Part shown: positions 9,447 through 18,074 of the stretch, one piece after another
Position numbering within the stretch: the stretch's first letter is position 1
How the letters are laid out: the number at the start of each line of letters is the position of its first letter
Assembly (NCBI GenBank): GCA_964016885.1
Contig: OZ024742.1
Location: forward strand, 357,735,587 to 357,799,586
DNA: 64,000 nucleotides
Direction of reading: 5' to 3'
Source: Eledone cirrhosa
Taxonomy: Eukaryota; Mollusca; Cephalopoda; Octopoda; Eledonidae
Position numbers and translations under genes: made by a program
Notes under the pieces: generated by a model
The model's database searches: none
Told to the model about the DNA's origin: nothing
The model's input: only the letters and a program-made list of their open reading frames with translations

Positions 9447-9806
9447 GTTCTGCCGAGCTGCGGTTTAGGGAAGCTGCAGCACGCAACTTTGGGCGGACAT
9501 CAGGTGGAAGACCAGGACGTGTTCGGAAAGCAATCCGACTTTCACGCCTAGCTTTATCAGAGGCTACAAGGTATGAACGTGCCTCAGTTGAATTTGAAAA
9601 CGACAGTCTAATTAACCTGGGTTTCGGGCCTGGTCGGCCAAGGCGTAGAGCACCCTTTGCGGGAGCACAGCCCAGGTCTTTGGATGAACTGGCAGCAAAT
9701 GCCTGAAGATCAACTATGTCTTCCGGCACACCAATGGCAATCACTTCGTGGTTTGCAGATTCAGTGGCATTCTCAATGCGTCTAGGTTCAACATGAGGTA
9801 CGCGGA
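9322..9806 (-). pseudogene. CR1-type LINE ORF1, C-terminal part
   Basis: The open frame extends upstream of the GTG at 9744 to about 9806 (NLRVPHVEPRRIENATESAN...). It contains GRPGPKPRLIRLSFSNSTEA, a helix rich in R and S, and FRTRPGLPPDVRPKLRAAAS. This pattern (a basic beta strand, then RPDLTPEER-like residues) matches the single-strand nucleic-acid-binding ORF1 proteins of CR1/L2 LINEs. No zinc knuckle is seen in the part kept. The stop near 9322 overlaps the start of the ORF2 frame, as is common in these elements. Confidence 0.6.
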
Positions 9807-9810
9807 GATT

Positions 9811-9858
9811 TTTTTTTTTATCTATATCTATCTATGTATCTATCTATCTATCTATCTC
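9811..9858. repeat. T run and (ATCT)n microsatellite
   Basis: About ten T residues are followed by roughly ten ATCT/ATGT tetranucleotides. It lies exactly where homology to the CR1 element stops. The next 450 bases (9859-10306) contain no recognised gene; the part near 10190-10260 is rich in CAA triplets. Confidence 0.8.
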
Positions 9859-10306
9859 GGATTCTGTCTAACATGTGGTAACGCGCTGGTGAGTAAATGT
9901 TTTAATTTCATTGGAAATTGCATGAACTGAATCTACATTCTTACGCCATTTTGTAGATAAGCTGCCACACTTCACTGTGTAGGTGGTAGCAACCCCAAAT
10001 AATAAGCCCATCAGGGCGAAAAACGGAGAAATTCCACAACATTTCTACCGGAATTTTGAATATAGCCAAAGTGGCCAAATTCTTTGACCTCATCTTCACA
10101 AAAAACACATCAGAGAATTGTGGAGATGGGCTGTTAATCTCACCTTCCACAGTACTAGTATCAGGTGAAGGCTGCCTGCTGCTATCACCACCAACAACAA
10201 CAGCAACAAAAACAACAACAACATCAAATCTGTCAGCCAACAATTATTCAGAGGTGGTGGAGGGACGGTAAAACTGTCAAGCCAAGAAGCAGCTGGCACC
10301 GCCTGA

Positions 10307-10775
10307 TTGAAACACTTCGATATGATTAAAACACACCCTGAGAACAACACCAGCACCACCAAAACGAAAACTGTGAATGGCAAAAACCAAAACGACGCCA
10401 TCAACAACAACAGTAACAAGGAGAACAAGAACAACAACGACAACGGAAAAAATGAAAACACCATCAACAATAAGAACAATAATAACAACAAGACCAATAA
10501 CTGCAACAAGGAAGTAAACGACAAAATATCATTTGCGCAAACCGTAAAGAAAACAGTAAGCTCCAGTCCGGTAGATATTTCAAATGCAAATGAGCTTTTG
10601 AATAACGCCAGACAATATGTAACTTTTGGGGAGAACGGATCCTTCTCCATAAACTCTCCCCCAGATTTGCGAAGAGAAGCTACCTTGAAGACTGTGATTT
10701 TCAGGACAATCTCAAACAAAACACGAAAACCGACTCAACTTTCACAAGGCGAAATTGAGTTGGCTTTAAAAAATG
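10307..10775 (+). pseudogene. L1/Tx1-type LINE ORF1, N-terminal part
   Basis: After a methionine at 10307 or 10322 comes a low-complexity stretch very rich in Asn, Lys and Thr (residues about 15-80), then a more complex region (DKISFAQTVKKTVSSSPVDI, NNARQYVTFGENGSFSINSP, TLKTVIFRTISNKTRKPTQL, EIELALKN). The frame is cut at base 10775 by the LTR element and continues in the same codon at 13527 (VAFNKGSLIFDCSPP...). Gag-like ORF1 proteins of Tx1-type LINEs bind their own RNA. Asn-rich tracts are unusual for them and reflect the A-rich composition of this ORF compared with the GC-rich ORF2. Confidence 0.6.
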
Positions 10776-10922
10776 TGTAGTGACTGAGATGGTCGCTTAG
10801 CAACTAGCAGTTGCCTCCCCTTAACAACTTTTCAGAGAGCGGAGGCAAGATACATCCGGTCACAGACGCGGACATAAACAGACGTGAAAGTATTCGCTCC
10901 TCAAAAAAATATTGACCTTGCT
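10776..10922 (+). repeat. Left LTR of the Gypsy element, 3'-truncated
   Basis: It aligns with 13203-13350 of the right LTR with few differences (for example AGCAACTAGCAG against AGCAGCTAGCAG, and ATTCGCTCC against ATTTGCTCC). Identity stops after AAATATTGACC(T/A)TGCTG. The LTR promoter half and polyadenylation part are therefore not kept at this end. Confidence 0.85.
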
Positions 10923-11730
10923 GTTCTCGTTGACAGAAATTTTTAAAAATTGCCGGCGTAAGAATATGGACATTTCCTCAAATAAAACGCAGCTTGAGGA
11001 TTTTAAAAAAGTGAAAAAGGCGTTAGCCACCGCGTCTTTGCTCGCCCACCCGGTACCCAACGCCGAGCTATCGCTCTGTGTTGATGCGTCGGATACCGCC
11101 GTGGGCGCAGTCTTACAGCAGAAGTGTGAGGGGTTACAGCAACCACTCGAGTTCTTTTCGAGAAAGTTAAAGCCTGCCGAAACTCGCTATAGCACCTTTA
11201 GAAGGGAGCTATTAGCAATTTATTTATCAGTGAAACATTTTGCTCATGTACTTGAAGGTAGAACGTTCACTATTTTCACTGATCATAAATCTTTGACGTT
11301 TGCTCTTCCAACTAAAGCAGACAAATACTCGCCCAGAGAAACGAGACATCTGGACTTCATCTCACAGTTCACGAACGACATTCAACATATTCCGGGTTCT
11401 TTGAATACAGCGGCCGATGCGCTGTCTCGCCTGCCGATCGCATCGATTTCGTCTTCCGAGGAGATAGATTTACATCGAATGGTAGCTGCTCAACCCACTC
11501 TCGAATCATTGGATGTTACATCGCCAGAGTGTGTACATGGCAAACTGAAATACATTCCGATGTCAACTGCTGACGGACAAATACTGTGTGATGTTTCGTT
11601 GGACTCACCACGACCTCTAGTCCCAGTGGAACATCGACGAACTGTGTTTCTCGCTTTACATGGCATTTCTCACCCAGGAGTATCAGCCTCAGTAAAACTC
11701 ATAACAGCAGATTTTTCTGGCCTGATATGA
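10923..11730 (+). pseudogene. Gypsy pol fragment: RNase H and integrase zinc-binding region
   Basis: It starts inside the connection between reverse transcriptase and RNase H (FKKVKKALATASLLAHPVPN). The RNase H acidic residues are visible: LCVDASDTAVGAVLQQ, FRRELLAIYLSVKHF, FTDHKSLTFALP and NTAADALSRLP. It ends with the first half of the integrase HHCC motif ([14 protein letters not shown]). A one-base frameshift near 11715-11728 then separates it from the integrase core frame. It has no gag, protease or reverse transcriptase upstream, so this is a relic that could not support transposition alone. Confidence 0.85.
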
Positions 11731-12755
11731 GACGTGACATTGCTGCTTGGTGCCGTTCCTGTGTCGCTTGCCAAAAGTCAAAAGTTCATAAGCACGTTAA
11801 AACTTCTCTCGGAACTTTCACCTGTCCTGATGCCAGATTTCGTCACATTCATGTGGACATCGTCGGCCCGTGGCCGATTAGTCGTGGTTATTCGTATATT
11901 TTGACGATCGTTGACCGTTTTTCACGTTGGCCTGAAGCCATCCCTATGACAGATATCACTGCTGAAACGACAGCGCGTACTCTCGTATCTGCATGGATCG
12001 CTCGTTTTGGAGTACCAACCACAATAACAACAGACCGCGGTCGTCAATTTGAATCGAACCTCTTCCGTGAATTAACACAAATTATTGGCGCTACTCGCAT
12101 AAGAACCACGGCATATCATCCAGCATCAAACGGAATGGTGGAAATATTTCATAGACAGCTTAAAGCCTCTTTAAGGGCTTCAATGGACTCTTCACGTTGG
12201 AGTGAGTACCTACCTATTGTGTTGTTAGGTATTCGGTCGATAATAAAGGTGGACCTTGGGTTCTCCCCGGCCGAATTGATTTATGGTACTACTCTTGCGT
12301 TTCCGGGGCAAATGCTTGCTCCTGTTGATCTTGCTTCGCAGGATCCCGCTTCCTACGTGTCCCGGCTTCATTCTTACTTCCACGATTTACCACCGATGGA
12401 CACTAGGAAGCAAACTGTAAAAACTGCCGTCCCAATGGATATTGCCTTGTGGACACATGTGTTCGTTAGAGACGACGCCGTGAGACCCCCTCTTCAACGG
12501 CCGTACTCTGGACCCTATCGTGTGCTTGCTCGCACAGACAAACATTTCACACTGGACATTCGGGGTTCCAGGGAAACGGTTTCCGTTGATCGTCTCAAAC
12601 GAGCAAACCTGGACAATGACACAATGACACTTGAAACTCAAATGCCCCCTTCTTTTTCTTCGCCACATACGCCTATTTCTTCTTCTCCCCCCCCCCCCCC
12701 CATCAACATACAGAACTACGACCCGTTCTGGGCGAAGGGTGCATTTGCCCCGTAA
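11727..12755 (+). pseudogene. Gypsy integrase core and C-terminal domain
   Basis: The frame begins with the second half of the HHCC zinc motif ([12 protein letters not shown]). The DDE core follows: [20 protein letters not shown] (first Asp), [16 protein letters not shown] (second Asp) and [18 protein letters not shown] (Glu). Then come [20 protein letters not shown] and a C-terminal chromodomain-free tail with [20 protein letters not shown], the GPY-type motif of Ty3/Gypsy integrases, and a proline/serine-rich end (SSPPPPP). Integrases of this kind join the retrotransposon DNA to the host chromosome. The catalytic triad and GPY motif look intact; the break lies upstream. Confidence 0.88.
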
Positions 12756-13202
12756 GCTATGCAGTAATATAAACTGAATTGTATTCTTTTCTTCTTCCAA
12801 TTGCTTTTGCTGTATATTTCATTGTGCTGCTTTTTGATTCCTGACTGCCTACAGCAGTGTCAATATGTGTTATTTTTCGTAACATTACGACTGTTGTCAA
12901 TTCTGACACAGTCCATTTTTTTAGTGCATTTTTATAGCTATGCTACATATGGCATTTTCATTGCCTAGCAAAATTTTTTTTTGTTTGTCGCATTTGGGGC
13001 CCCTTTAGTGCGAAGAGTGTTATCTTTTCATACATTTTGCATCTTTTGCTGTACATTTTTTCTGTGTTAATGCTTGCAGACATGAACCTATTTCTTTTTT
13101 TCATAATTTGTTGATACATGCTTCCACATTTTGTAAACTAGCTTGTGGGTCCTTCGCTTCATCGTTAACGATTTTTCGACAAAAAATCTGCTCCGAGGTG
13201 AA
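12756..13202 (+). other. Gypsy 3' internal noncoding region
   Basis: About 450 T-rich bases lie between the end of integrase and the right LTR. There is no env-like frame. A short purine-rich word just before the LTR (GAGGTGAA, about 13195-13202) is the best candidate polypurine tract. Confidence 0.6.
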
Positions 13203-13521
13203 TGTAGTGACTGAGATGGTCGCTTAGCAGCTAGCAGTTGCCTCCCCTTAACAACTCTTCAGAGAGCGGAGGCAAGATACATCCGGTCACAGACGCGGAC
13301 ATAAACAGACGTGAAAGGATTTGCTCCTAAAAAAAAATATTGACCATGCTGGCTTCGTGAGGGACTATGTGTAAATGCCCTCCTTCGGATCAAGGACGCC
13401 ACGATATCTCGACTAATATGCATTCGCTTATTCTTTCGTTATTCCTGCACCGGAGAATATAATTACACTACTTCTATTAACCCACAAGGTATGTTTGAAT
13501 TGATATTGTACATAATTTATT
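13203..13521 (+). repeat. Right LTR of the Gypsy element
   Basis: The start is fixed by identity with the left LTR. The end is set by the AAATG target duplication and by the restored LINE frame immediately after it. If the classic TG...CA rule held, the end would instead be near TTGTACA (13505-13511), so the last 10 or so bases are uncertain. Confidence 0.7.
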
Positions 13522-13526
13522 AAATG

Positions 13527-14707
13527 TCGCATTTAATAAAGGTTCGTTGATTTTTGACTGTTCACCCCCCTTCTGGAGTCATTTATTTCTACAAAGAGAA
13601 ACGATGTATTGGCCATTCATCCACAATCATTCGTTTCTTTTAAATGCCTTAAAAGACGTTGCTTTTATTCAGAAGGGTAGACTCAACGGGAGTTTATCCA
13701 TTCTAATGAAAGACCAATTGACGGCACATAAATATTCTGTGTCGCCAATTGTGTCACCGCTGTTCACCCTTTTCCCCACTTACATGGGGAAAAGGAGACA
13801 TAAAATAAAAATCCAAAGTATCACACCAAATATTGACATTTGATGGGTACTGTGTGGATTTTTAAACCACGAAACAGACTATATAATATCGGTAGGTAAG
13901 TCCTCCGGCGATCTGTTCAGCGGAACTAGCCTGGAAGTTCTGGTCCAAATGACACCAGAACGAATAGCTAGGATCCCAGAACGTGTATTGCTGGAAGGGC
14001 TTATATACATAAACATTTCGGTCGAGGGTAGGCGGCCCTAATGTTACCACTGCTCAAGCAGGGGTCACCTGAGAACTTCCTGTCCTCTGCTAACTAGCCA
14101 AAAAAAGGCACTACTGCCAACACCTGCAACACCAGCACAACAATCACCACCACCACCACAACAACAACAACAACATAAAAAAATAGTGACAACAAAACAA
14201 ACGACAAACACAGTCCCACCTAAAACAACTCCAGAACCACCCACACACATAACAGCTCCTCAAAACGTACCCCTCCCCAACAACACGGATGAAGCCTCAT
14301 CATCGTCACCCAGTGACGATGAGGGAGAGCCTTTCCGACCATTAAAAGGAAAAAAGAAAAGACATAACACAAACAAAAATGCAACAAACACACAAACACC
14401 AACACAAGCGACGCAAACAGCACAAACAAAAACACCCCCCCTGAAATCAAAACACCTACTACAAAACGTAAAGACACCGAGTGACGGAGTGGCGGAGGCG
14501 AAAAGTGGCAACAAGTCCACGATTCGGTCTTTGAAGGACCAAGACGGACGCGTGATACGTGAGCCGAAGCAAATGTGCGCGGCCTTTCAGCGGCACTTTG
14601 CTCAACTGTTCGGGCAGGGAGGGGCTATGGATTTCGGTTCATACCTCGACGGCCTACCGCGACTCTCGGACATCGAGGCGAAGTTCTGCGAAAGGCCGCT
14701 GAGATAG
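13527..14707 (+). pseudogene. L1/Tx1-type LINE ORF1 C-terminal part fused to ORF2 linker
   Basis: In a single frame it reads VAFNKGSLIFDCSPPFW..., a TGA (13841-13843), NHETDYIISVGKSSGDLFSG and VQMTPERIARIPERVLLEGL. A TAA near 14039 follows and then a CCHC zinc knuckle, CYHCSSRGHLRTSC (C-x2-C-x4-H-x4-C). Next comes a long Q/T/P-rich tail with acidic SSSPSDDEGEP. Near 14500 the text changes to NKSTIRSLKDQDGRVIREPK, AAFQRHFAQLFGQ, which is the segment just before the reverse transcriptase of ORF2. The endonuclease that should lie between is absent. The two stops are simple nonsense lesions. The frame ends at a TAG in 14705-14707 through a frameshift. Confidence 0.7.
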
Positions 14708-15383
14708 GGGACGCGCTGAGCCAATGCGGCAAACGCAAATCTCCAGGTCTCGACGGTCTACCCTACGAATTTTACGTAGCAATCCCGGACTTGTTCTCCG
14801 GTCTCCTGGAAGCGGTCTACTGCAACTAGCAGCAGAACGGAAGAATTCCCAGTTCTGTGACCAAAGGCGTAATCACGTTAGTCAGGAAGGACGAGAACAA
14901 GGGGGATGACATAGGCAACTTCCGGCCCATAACTTTGCTCAACACAGAGTTACGGATTTTGGCCAAGGTGTTAGCAAAGAGGCTGGCGCTTGTCGTCGAA
15001 AACCTGGTGCGAGAAACGCAGATATGTGCATCCCGACCAGGTCCATACACGACAACCTCCACCTCATGCGATACATCATAGAAAGGGTAGGGTGTAAACC
15101 CGGCTTCGGTGGGGTCCTGATCAACTTGGATCAGTCTAAGGCTTTCGATAGGGTTGACCATCGTTACCTGGATGCGGTGCTCGAGGCGGCAGGCATCGGT
15201 CCCGTGTTCAGGGGCTGGATTGCTGCAATGCACAACAGCAACATCTGCTCAAGGGTCAAGGTGAACGGCTACCTCTCGGAGCCGTTCCATATCACGCGAT
15301 CTATCCGACAGGGATGCCCTCTCTCCTCCCTTCTGTACGTACTGACTCTCGATCCACTACTGCGGAAGTTGGAGCTATTGTAG
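14690..15383 (+). pseudogene. L1/Tx1-type LINE ORF2, reverse transcriptase N-terminal half
   Basis: Starting in one frame: KAAEIGDALSQCGKRKSPGL (SPGLDG motif), a TAG at 14827-14829, NGRIPSSVTKGVITLVRKDE, NFRPITLLNTELRILAKVLA and KRLALVVENLVRETQICA. Near 15025-15045 a frameshift moves to the frame reading SIHDNLHLMRYIIERVGC, GVLINLDQSKAFDRVDHRYL (first catalytic Asp), FRGWIAAMHNSNICSRVKVN and ITRSIRQGCPLSSLLYVLTL. The RQGCPLS and LDQSKAFDRVDH forms are characteristic of L1/Tx1-type enzymes and differ from the GVPQGSVLGP form in the CR1 element nearby. Stops are at 14827 and 15381. Confidence 0.8.
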
Positions 15384-16019
15384 GGCTTCCCTTTGGAACC
15401 GTGACTGCGAAAGGCGGCGTCGGCCTACGCCGACGACGTTACAGTAATGGTGTCGAGCACCTCGCAAATCGGGAAGATCGGCACCTTACTGGAGGAATAC
15501 GAAAGGTTCACAGGAGCGAAGCTGAACCGGGACAAATCCGCCGGTTTGCAACTCGGGACGTGTAGAGGCAAACCGATGCCTTCCGATGACGTCGTCGGAC
15601 GCTGGACGGAAGGACCGGTAAAGATGATCGGGGTCTGGTTTGGTACTGACCTCCAGGTGGAGAAGAACTGGAACGAAGTGACGGCCAAGGTGTTTGCGCT
15701 CACCCAGAAGTGGGCCGAGTGCAAACTATCCTTGAAAGGTCGAGCGGAGGCGGCGAACACTTTTATAGCGTCCGTCATCTACTACCGCTTGACCGTTGTG
15801 CCTTGTCCAGCCAAAACGCTCACCAAAATGGAGCGCGCGCTCTTCCAATTCCTTTGGAAGAAACGGGCTCCTTTGGTGAGAAGATCCATCTGCTTCCAAC
15901 ACCCTTCAAACGGAGGGCTGGGGATGCCGTGGCTGACGATGCGCAAACACGCACTCAGGCTGCGGCACCTCCACGTATTCCTCACCAGACAACCGGTGTG
16001 GGCCCCGTTCGTGAGGTGA
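15384..16019 (+). pseudogene. L1/Tx1-type LINE ORF2, YADD box and thumb region
   Basis: The same frame as the preceding half continues past a TAG (15381) and a TGA (15405-15407) to ASAYADDVTVMVSSTSQIGK, the YADD box at about 15423-15440. It goes on through YERFTGAKLNRDKSAGLQLG, VKMIGVWFGTDLQVEKNWNE, LSLKGRAEAANTFIASVIYY, FQFLWKKRAPLVRRSICFQH and GGLGMPWLTMRKHALRLRHL. These are the usual post-palm blocks of Tx1-type proteins. It ends at TGA 16017-16019; the frame resumes afterwards. The nonsense codons are single-base changes from Arg, Gln or Trp codons, as expected from neutral decay. Confidence 0.8.
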
Positions 16020-16613
16020 GCCTTCCCACGACTCGTCTCGCTGACCGAGCTGCAGACCTGGGTCAATCAAAGACCGAGGAAAATGGGTGACTGGCATATC
16101 GAATGTGCTCAGGCGTTCACAGTCCTCTGGCAAACGGACCCAGCGATCAGTGGAGACTCCACTTCGACATTCTATAGAGGGTTGGTCCGCAGCAAGTGCG
16201 ACGACACGCTCGGAGAAACTCCAGGCGTAGAGGAGGACGAACTGGTCAGTCTGTTCGGTAGGACCTTCCGCCCGGGACCAATGGACAACGTCCAAAAGTC
16301 GCTGGCCTGGCAGTGCTACCGAGGAGCTCTACCAGTTCGAGACAAGCTCTACAGACACGGGCGCCCGGGTAGGGATCCTTCGAAAAAGATCTGTCCGAGA
16401 TGCGTGCGCGACGAGGAAACTGTCGCACACGCATTTGTACACTGCCCGGGCGTTACCGACCTGTGGGGCTATGTAGAACGACTATTGTCGCGGGTGGGAC
16501 CAATCCAGTTGACCACCGAATCCATTGTCATGATCAAACCGCCACCCTCCTTCAAAGACGAGGGAGAGGCGGTTTTCCTATGTGTTATGGCTATGGTGAA
16601 AGAGGTTATATAG
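16020..16613 (+). pseudogene. L1/Tx1-type LINE ORF2, C-terminal zinc-binding domain
   Basis: The frame continues PRLVSLTELQTWVNQRPRK, FRPGPMDNVQKSLAWQCYRG, ALPVRDKLYRHGRPGRDPSK and KICPRCVRDEETVAHAFVHC. The last gives a C-x2-C...H-x3-C arrangement that matches the reverse-transcriptase-associated zinc-binding region (zf-RVT) of L1/Tx1-type and plant LINE proteins. The TAG at 16611-16613 is probably the natural stop because a noncoding 3' UTR with a polyadenylation signal follows. Confidence 0.75.
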
Positions 16614-16784
16614 TGGACGAGGTTAAAAGGGCAGAGGTCAGACACCTTTCTCTCCGGCGAACAACTGATTCGTTTTTGGGGGATTTCAATTGTTATTTGT
16701 TATTGTAATAATAGTTTTATTTTCATATACCTGTATGTAAACTCCCTATTTGTATTTGTCCCCTTCTCTTGTGCCCTTGTGGCT

Positions 16785-16790
16785 AATAAA
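16785..16790 (+). terminator. Polyadenylation signal AATAAA of the L1/Tx1-type LINE
   Basis: GGCTAATAAAGAAATTTATC lies about 170 bases after the ORF2 stop and just before the element passes into a CT microsatellite. The position fits the 3' end of the LINE transcript. Confidence 0.6.
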
Positions 16791-16798
16791 GAAATTTA

Positions 16799-16940
<142 letters not shown>

Positions 16941-17026
16941 GGAGGTGAGTTTTATTGTAGTACAATAAAGCAATGCAGATATCGGATAAGAAGCACTCTA
17001 CAGTTTGTGGGACTGGAGTATGCATA

Positions 17027-17058
<32 letters not shown>

Positions 17059-17194
17059 GGGATAACAAGTTATCGTTATAGGTAATCCACGTCGTGGATA
17101 GTTTTAACGTACGGCCTTGTTTGACTCAACAAGATTCTTCCATAGATATGCAGCAAGTTCGCGGTAATTTCTATGTAGGTTATACTTGGAGAAA

Positions 17195-17598
17195 TAATAG
17201 TTAAAGAAAGAAGAGTAACATGGTTGGCTGTACAATAAGGGGCTTTATTTAAAGTACTGACAATCGTTGATCAGGTGAGTCTAGAGTTCGCTAATCGTTT
17301 GAAGTTGCGTCACTCGATCTCCAATACATTATTTACCTCTGGTCAACACATCAGAGTACGTAGATATAAAAATAATTCACTCGAGGCAAGACTTATATAG
17401 AAATTCGAGGGAATTATCTTTATATCTACGTGCTCTAATGTGTTGACCAGGGGTAAATAATGTATTGGAGATCGAGTGACGCAACCTCAAGCGATTAGCG
17501 AACTCTAGACTCACCTGATCAACGAAACAATTGTCAGTACTTTAAATAAAGCCCCTTATTGTACAGCCAACCATGTTACTCTTCTTTCTTTAACTATA
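17195..17598. repeat. Long inverted repeat: about 190-base arms, 20-base loop
   Basis: The left arm 17195-17384 (AATAGTTAAAGAAAGAAGAG ... AATAATTCACTCGA) is almost the exact reverse complement of the right arm 17405-17598 (TCGAGGGAATTATCTTTATA ... CTTTAACTATAT). There are a few substitutions and a short indel near CAATCGTTGATCA/TGATCAACGAAACAATTG. The loop is about 20 bases. It contains no coding frame. It is flanked on the right by (TA)n. A fold-back DNA element or MITE is likely; transcription would give a long double-stranded RNA hairpin. The left-flanking 17059-17194 is unique sequence with no recognised feature. Confidence 0.85.
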
Positions 17599-17613
17599 TA
17601 TATATATATATAT

Positions 17614-18074
17614 GGCATACGTCAAAACGGCCGGTCTGAAAAGTGAAACTAATTTTTGACAGTTACGTTCACTCACTCATCTGAATAGATTTGTGTATAT
17701 ATAGTCCTATATAAACTTTGAGATGACTATAATGCAGACACACGCAATTGTATGGATTTATTAATATATATATATATGTGGGTGTGTATATGTGTGTATA
17801 TATATATGTGTGTGTTTGTATATATATATATATATATGTGTGTTTGTATATATATATGTGTGTTTGTATATATATATGTGTTTGTATATATATATATGTG
17901 TGTATATGTGTACATATACATACATATATATGTTGTACATGTGTATATACATCTATAAGTTTGTGGATGTGTGTAAAAAAATATCACGTATTCACAATCC
18001 AAATTGAAAATAATGACGTACGTAACTGTCAAAAATTAGTTTCACTTTTGAGACCGGCCGTTTTGACGTATGCC
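17614..18074. mobile_element. MITE with about 55-base terminal inverted repeats
   Basis: The left terminus 17614-17668 (GGCATACGTCAAAACGGCCG ... GACAGTTACGT) is repeated in inverse orientation at 18020-18074 with one or two differences. Both ends sit in TA repeats (TATAT on each side), which allows a TA target duplication but also hides its length. The 350-base interior is a TG/TA microsatellite plus short unique flanks; no transposase frame exists. Superfamily unassigned; TA flanks would suit Tc1/mariner or a related group. Confidence 0.8.
17768..17960. repeat. (TATG/TGTA)n microsatellite inside the MITE
   Basis: Alternating (TA)n and (TG)n blocks of the form TATATATATGTGTGTTTGTA are repeated with a period near 25-30 bases. 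Long frames such as IYICVCVYI on either strand result from the repeat only. Confidence 0.85.

Larger units (their letters stand above)
6396..9806 (-). mobile_element. CR1/L2-type LINE, nearly full length
   Basis: On the minus strand the order is the ORF1 C-terminus (9806-9322), APE endonuclease (9446-8355), linker (8455-7874), reverse transcriptase (7796-7299), YADD and C-terminal domain (7423-6515), then about 110 bases of UTR ending in (ATT)n-like triplets at 6396-6420. This architecture and the triplet tail are those of the CR1/L2 group of LINEs. ORF2 is split over at least three frames, so the copy is inactive. It is probably 5'-truncated at about 9806, where it abuts a T run and (ATCT)n. 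A second, strongly truncated copy lies at 27800-28206 on the plus strand. Confidence 0.85.
10776..13521 (+). mobile_element. Ty3/Gypsy LTR retrotransposon, internally deleted
   Basis: The two ends begin with the same sequence (TGTAGTGACTGAGATGGTCG at 10776 and 13203). Between them are RNase H and integrase. The left LTR is only about 147 bases, then passes directly into the RNase H region, so the rest of that LTR, the primer binding site, gag, protease and reverse transcriptase are missing. The 5 bases AAATG precede the left end (10771-10775) and follow the proposed right end (13522-13526). Removing one copy plus the element gives an uninterrupted LINE ORF1. That makes the right LTR about 319 bases, although its end (...TTTATT) is not the usual CA. 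There is no env-like ORF. Confidence 0.8.

Noticed and set aside
10096..10719. 207-residue minus-strand ORF rich in Leu and Phe
   Set aside because: It is the antisense of the Asn/Lys-rich LINE ORF1 tract; leucine runs result from complementing AAC/AAT repeats.
12756..13202. env-like gene in the Gypsy element
   Set aside because: No open frame, signal peptide or membrane segment is present between integrase and the right LTR.
14065..14520. Minus-strand ORFs rich in Cys, Val and Gly
   Set aside because: Antisense of the Thr/Gln/Pro-rich tail of LINE ORF1.
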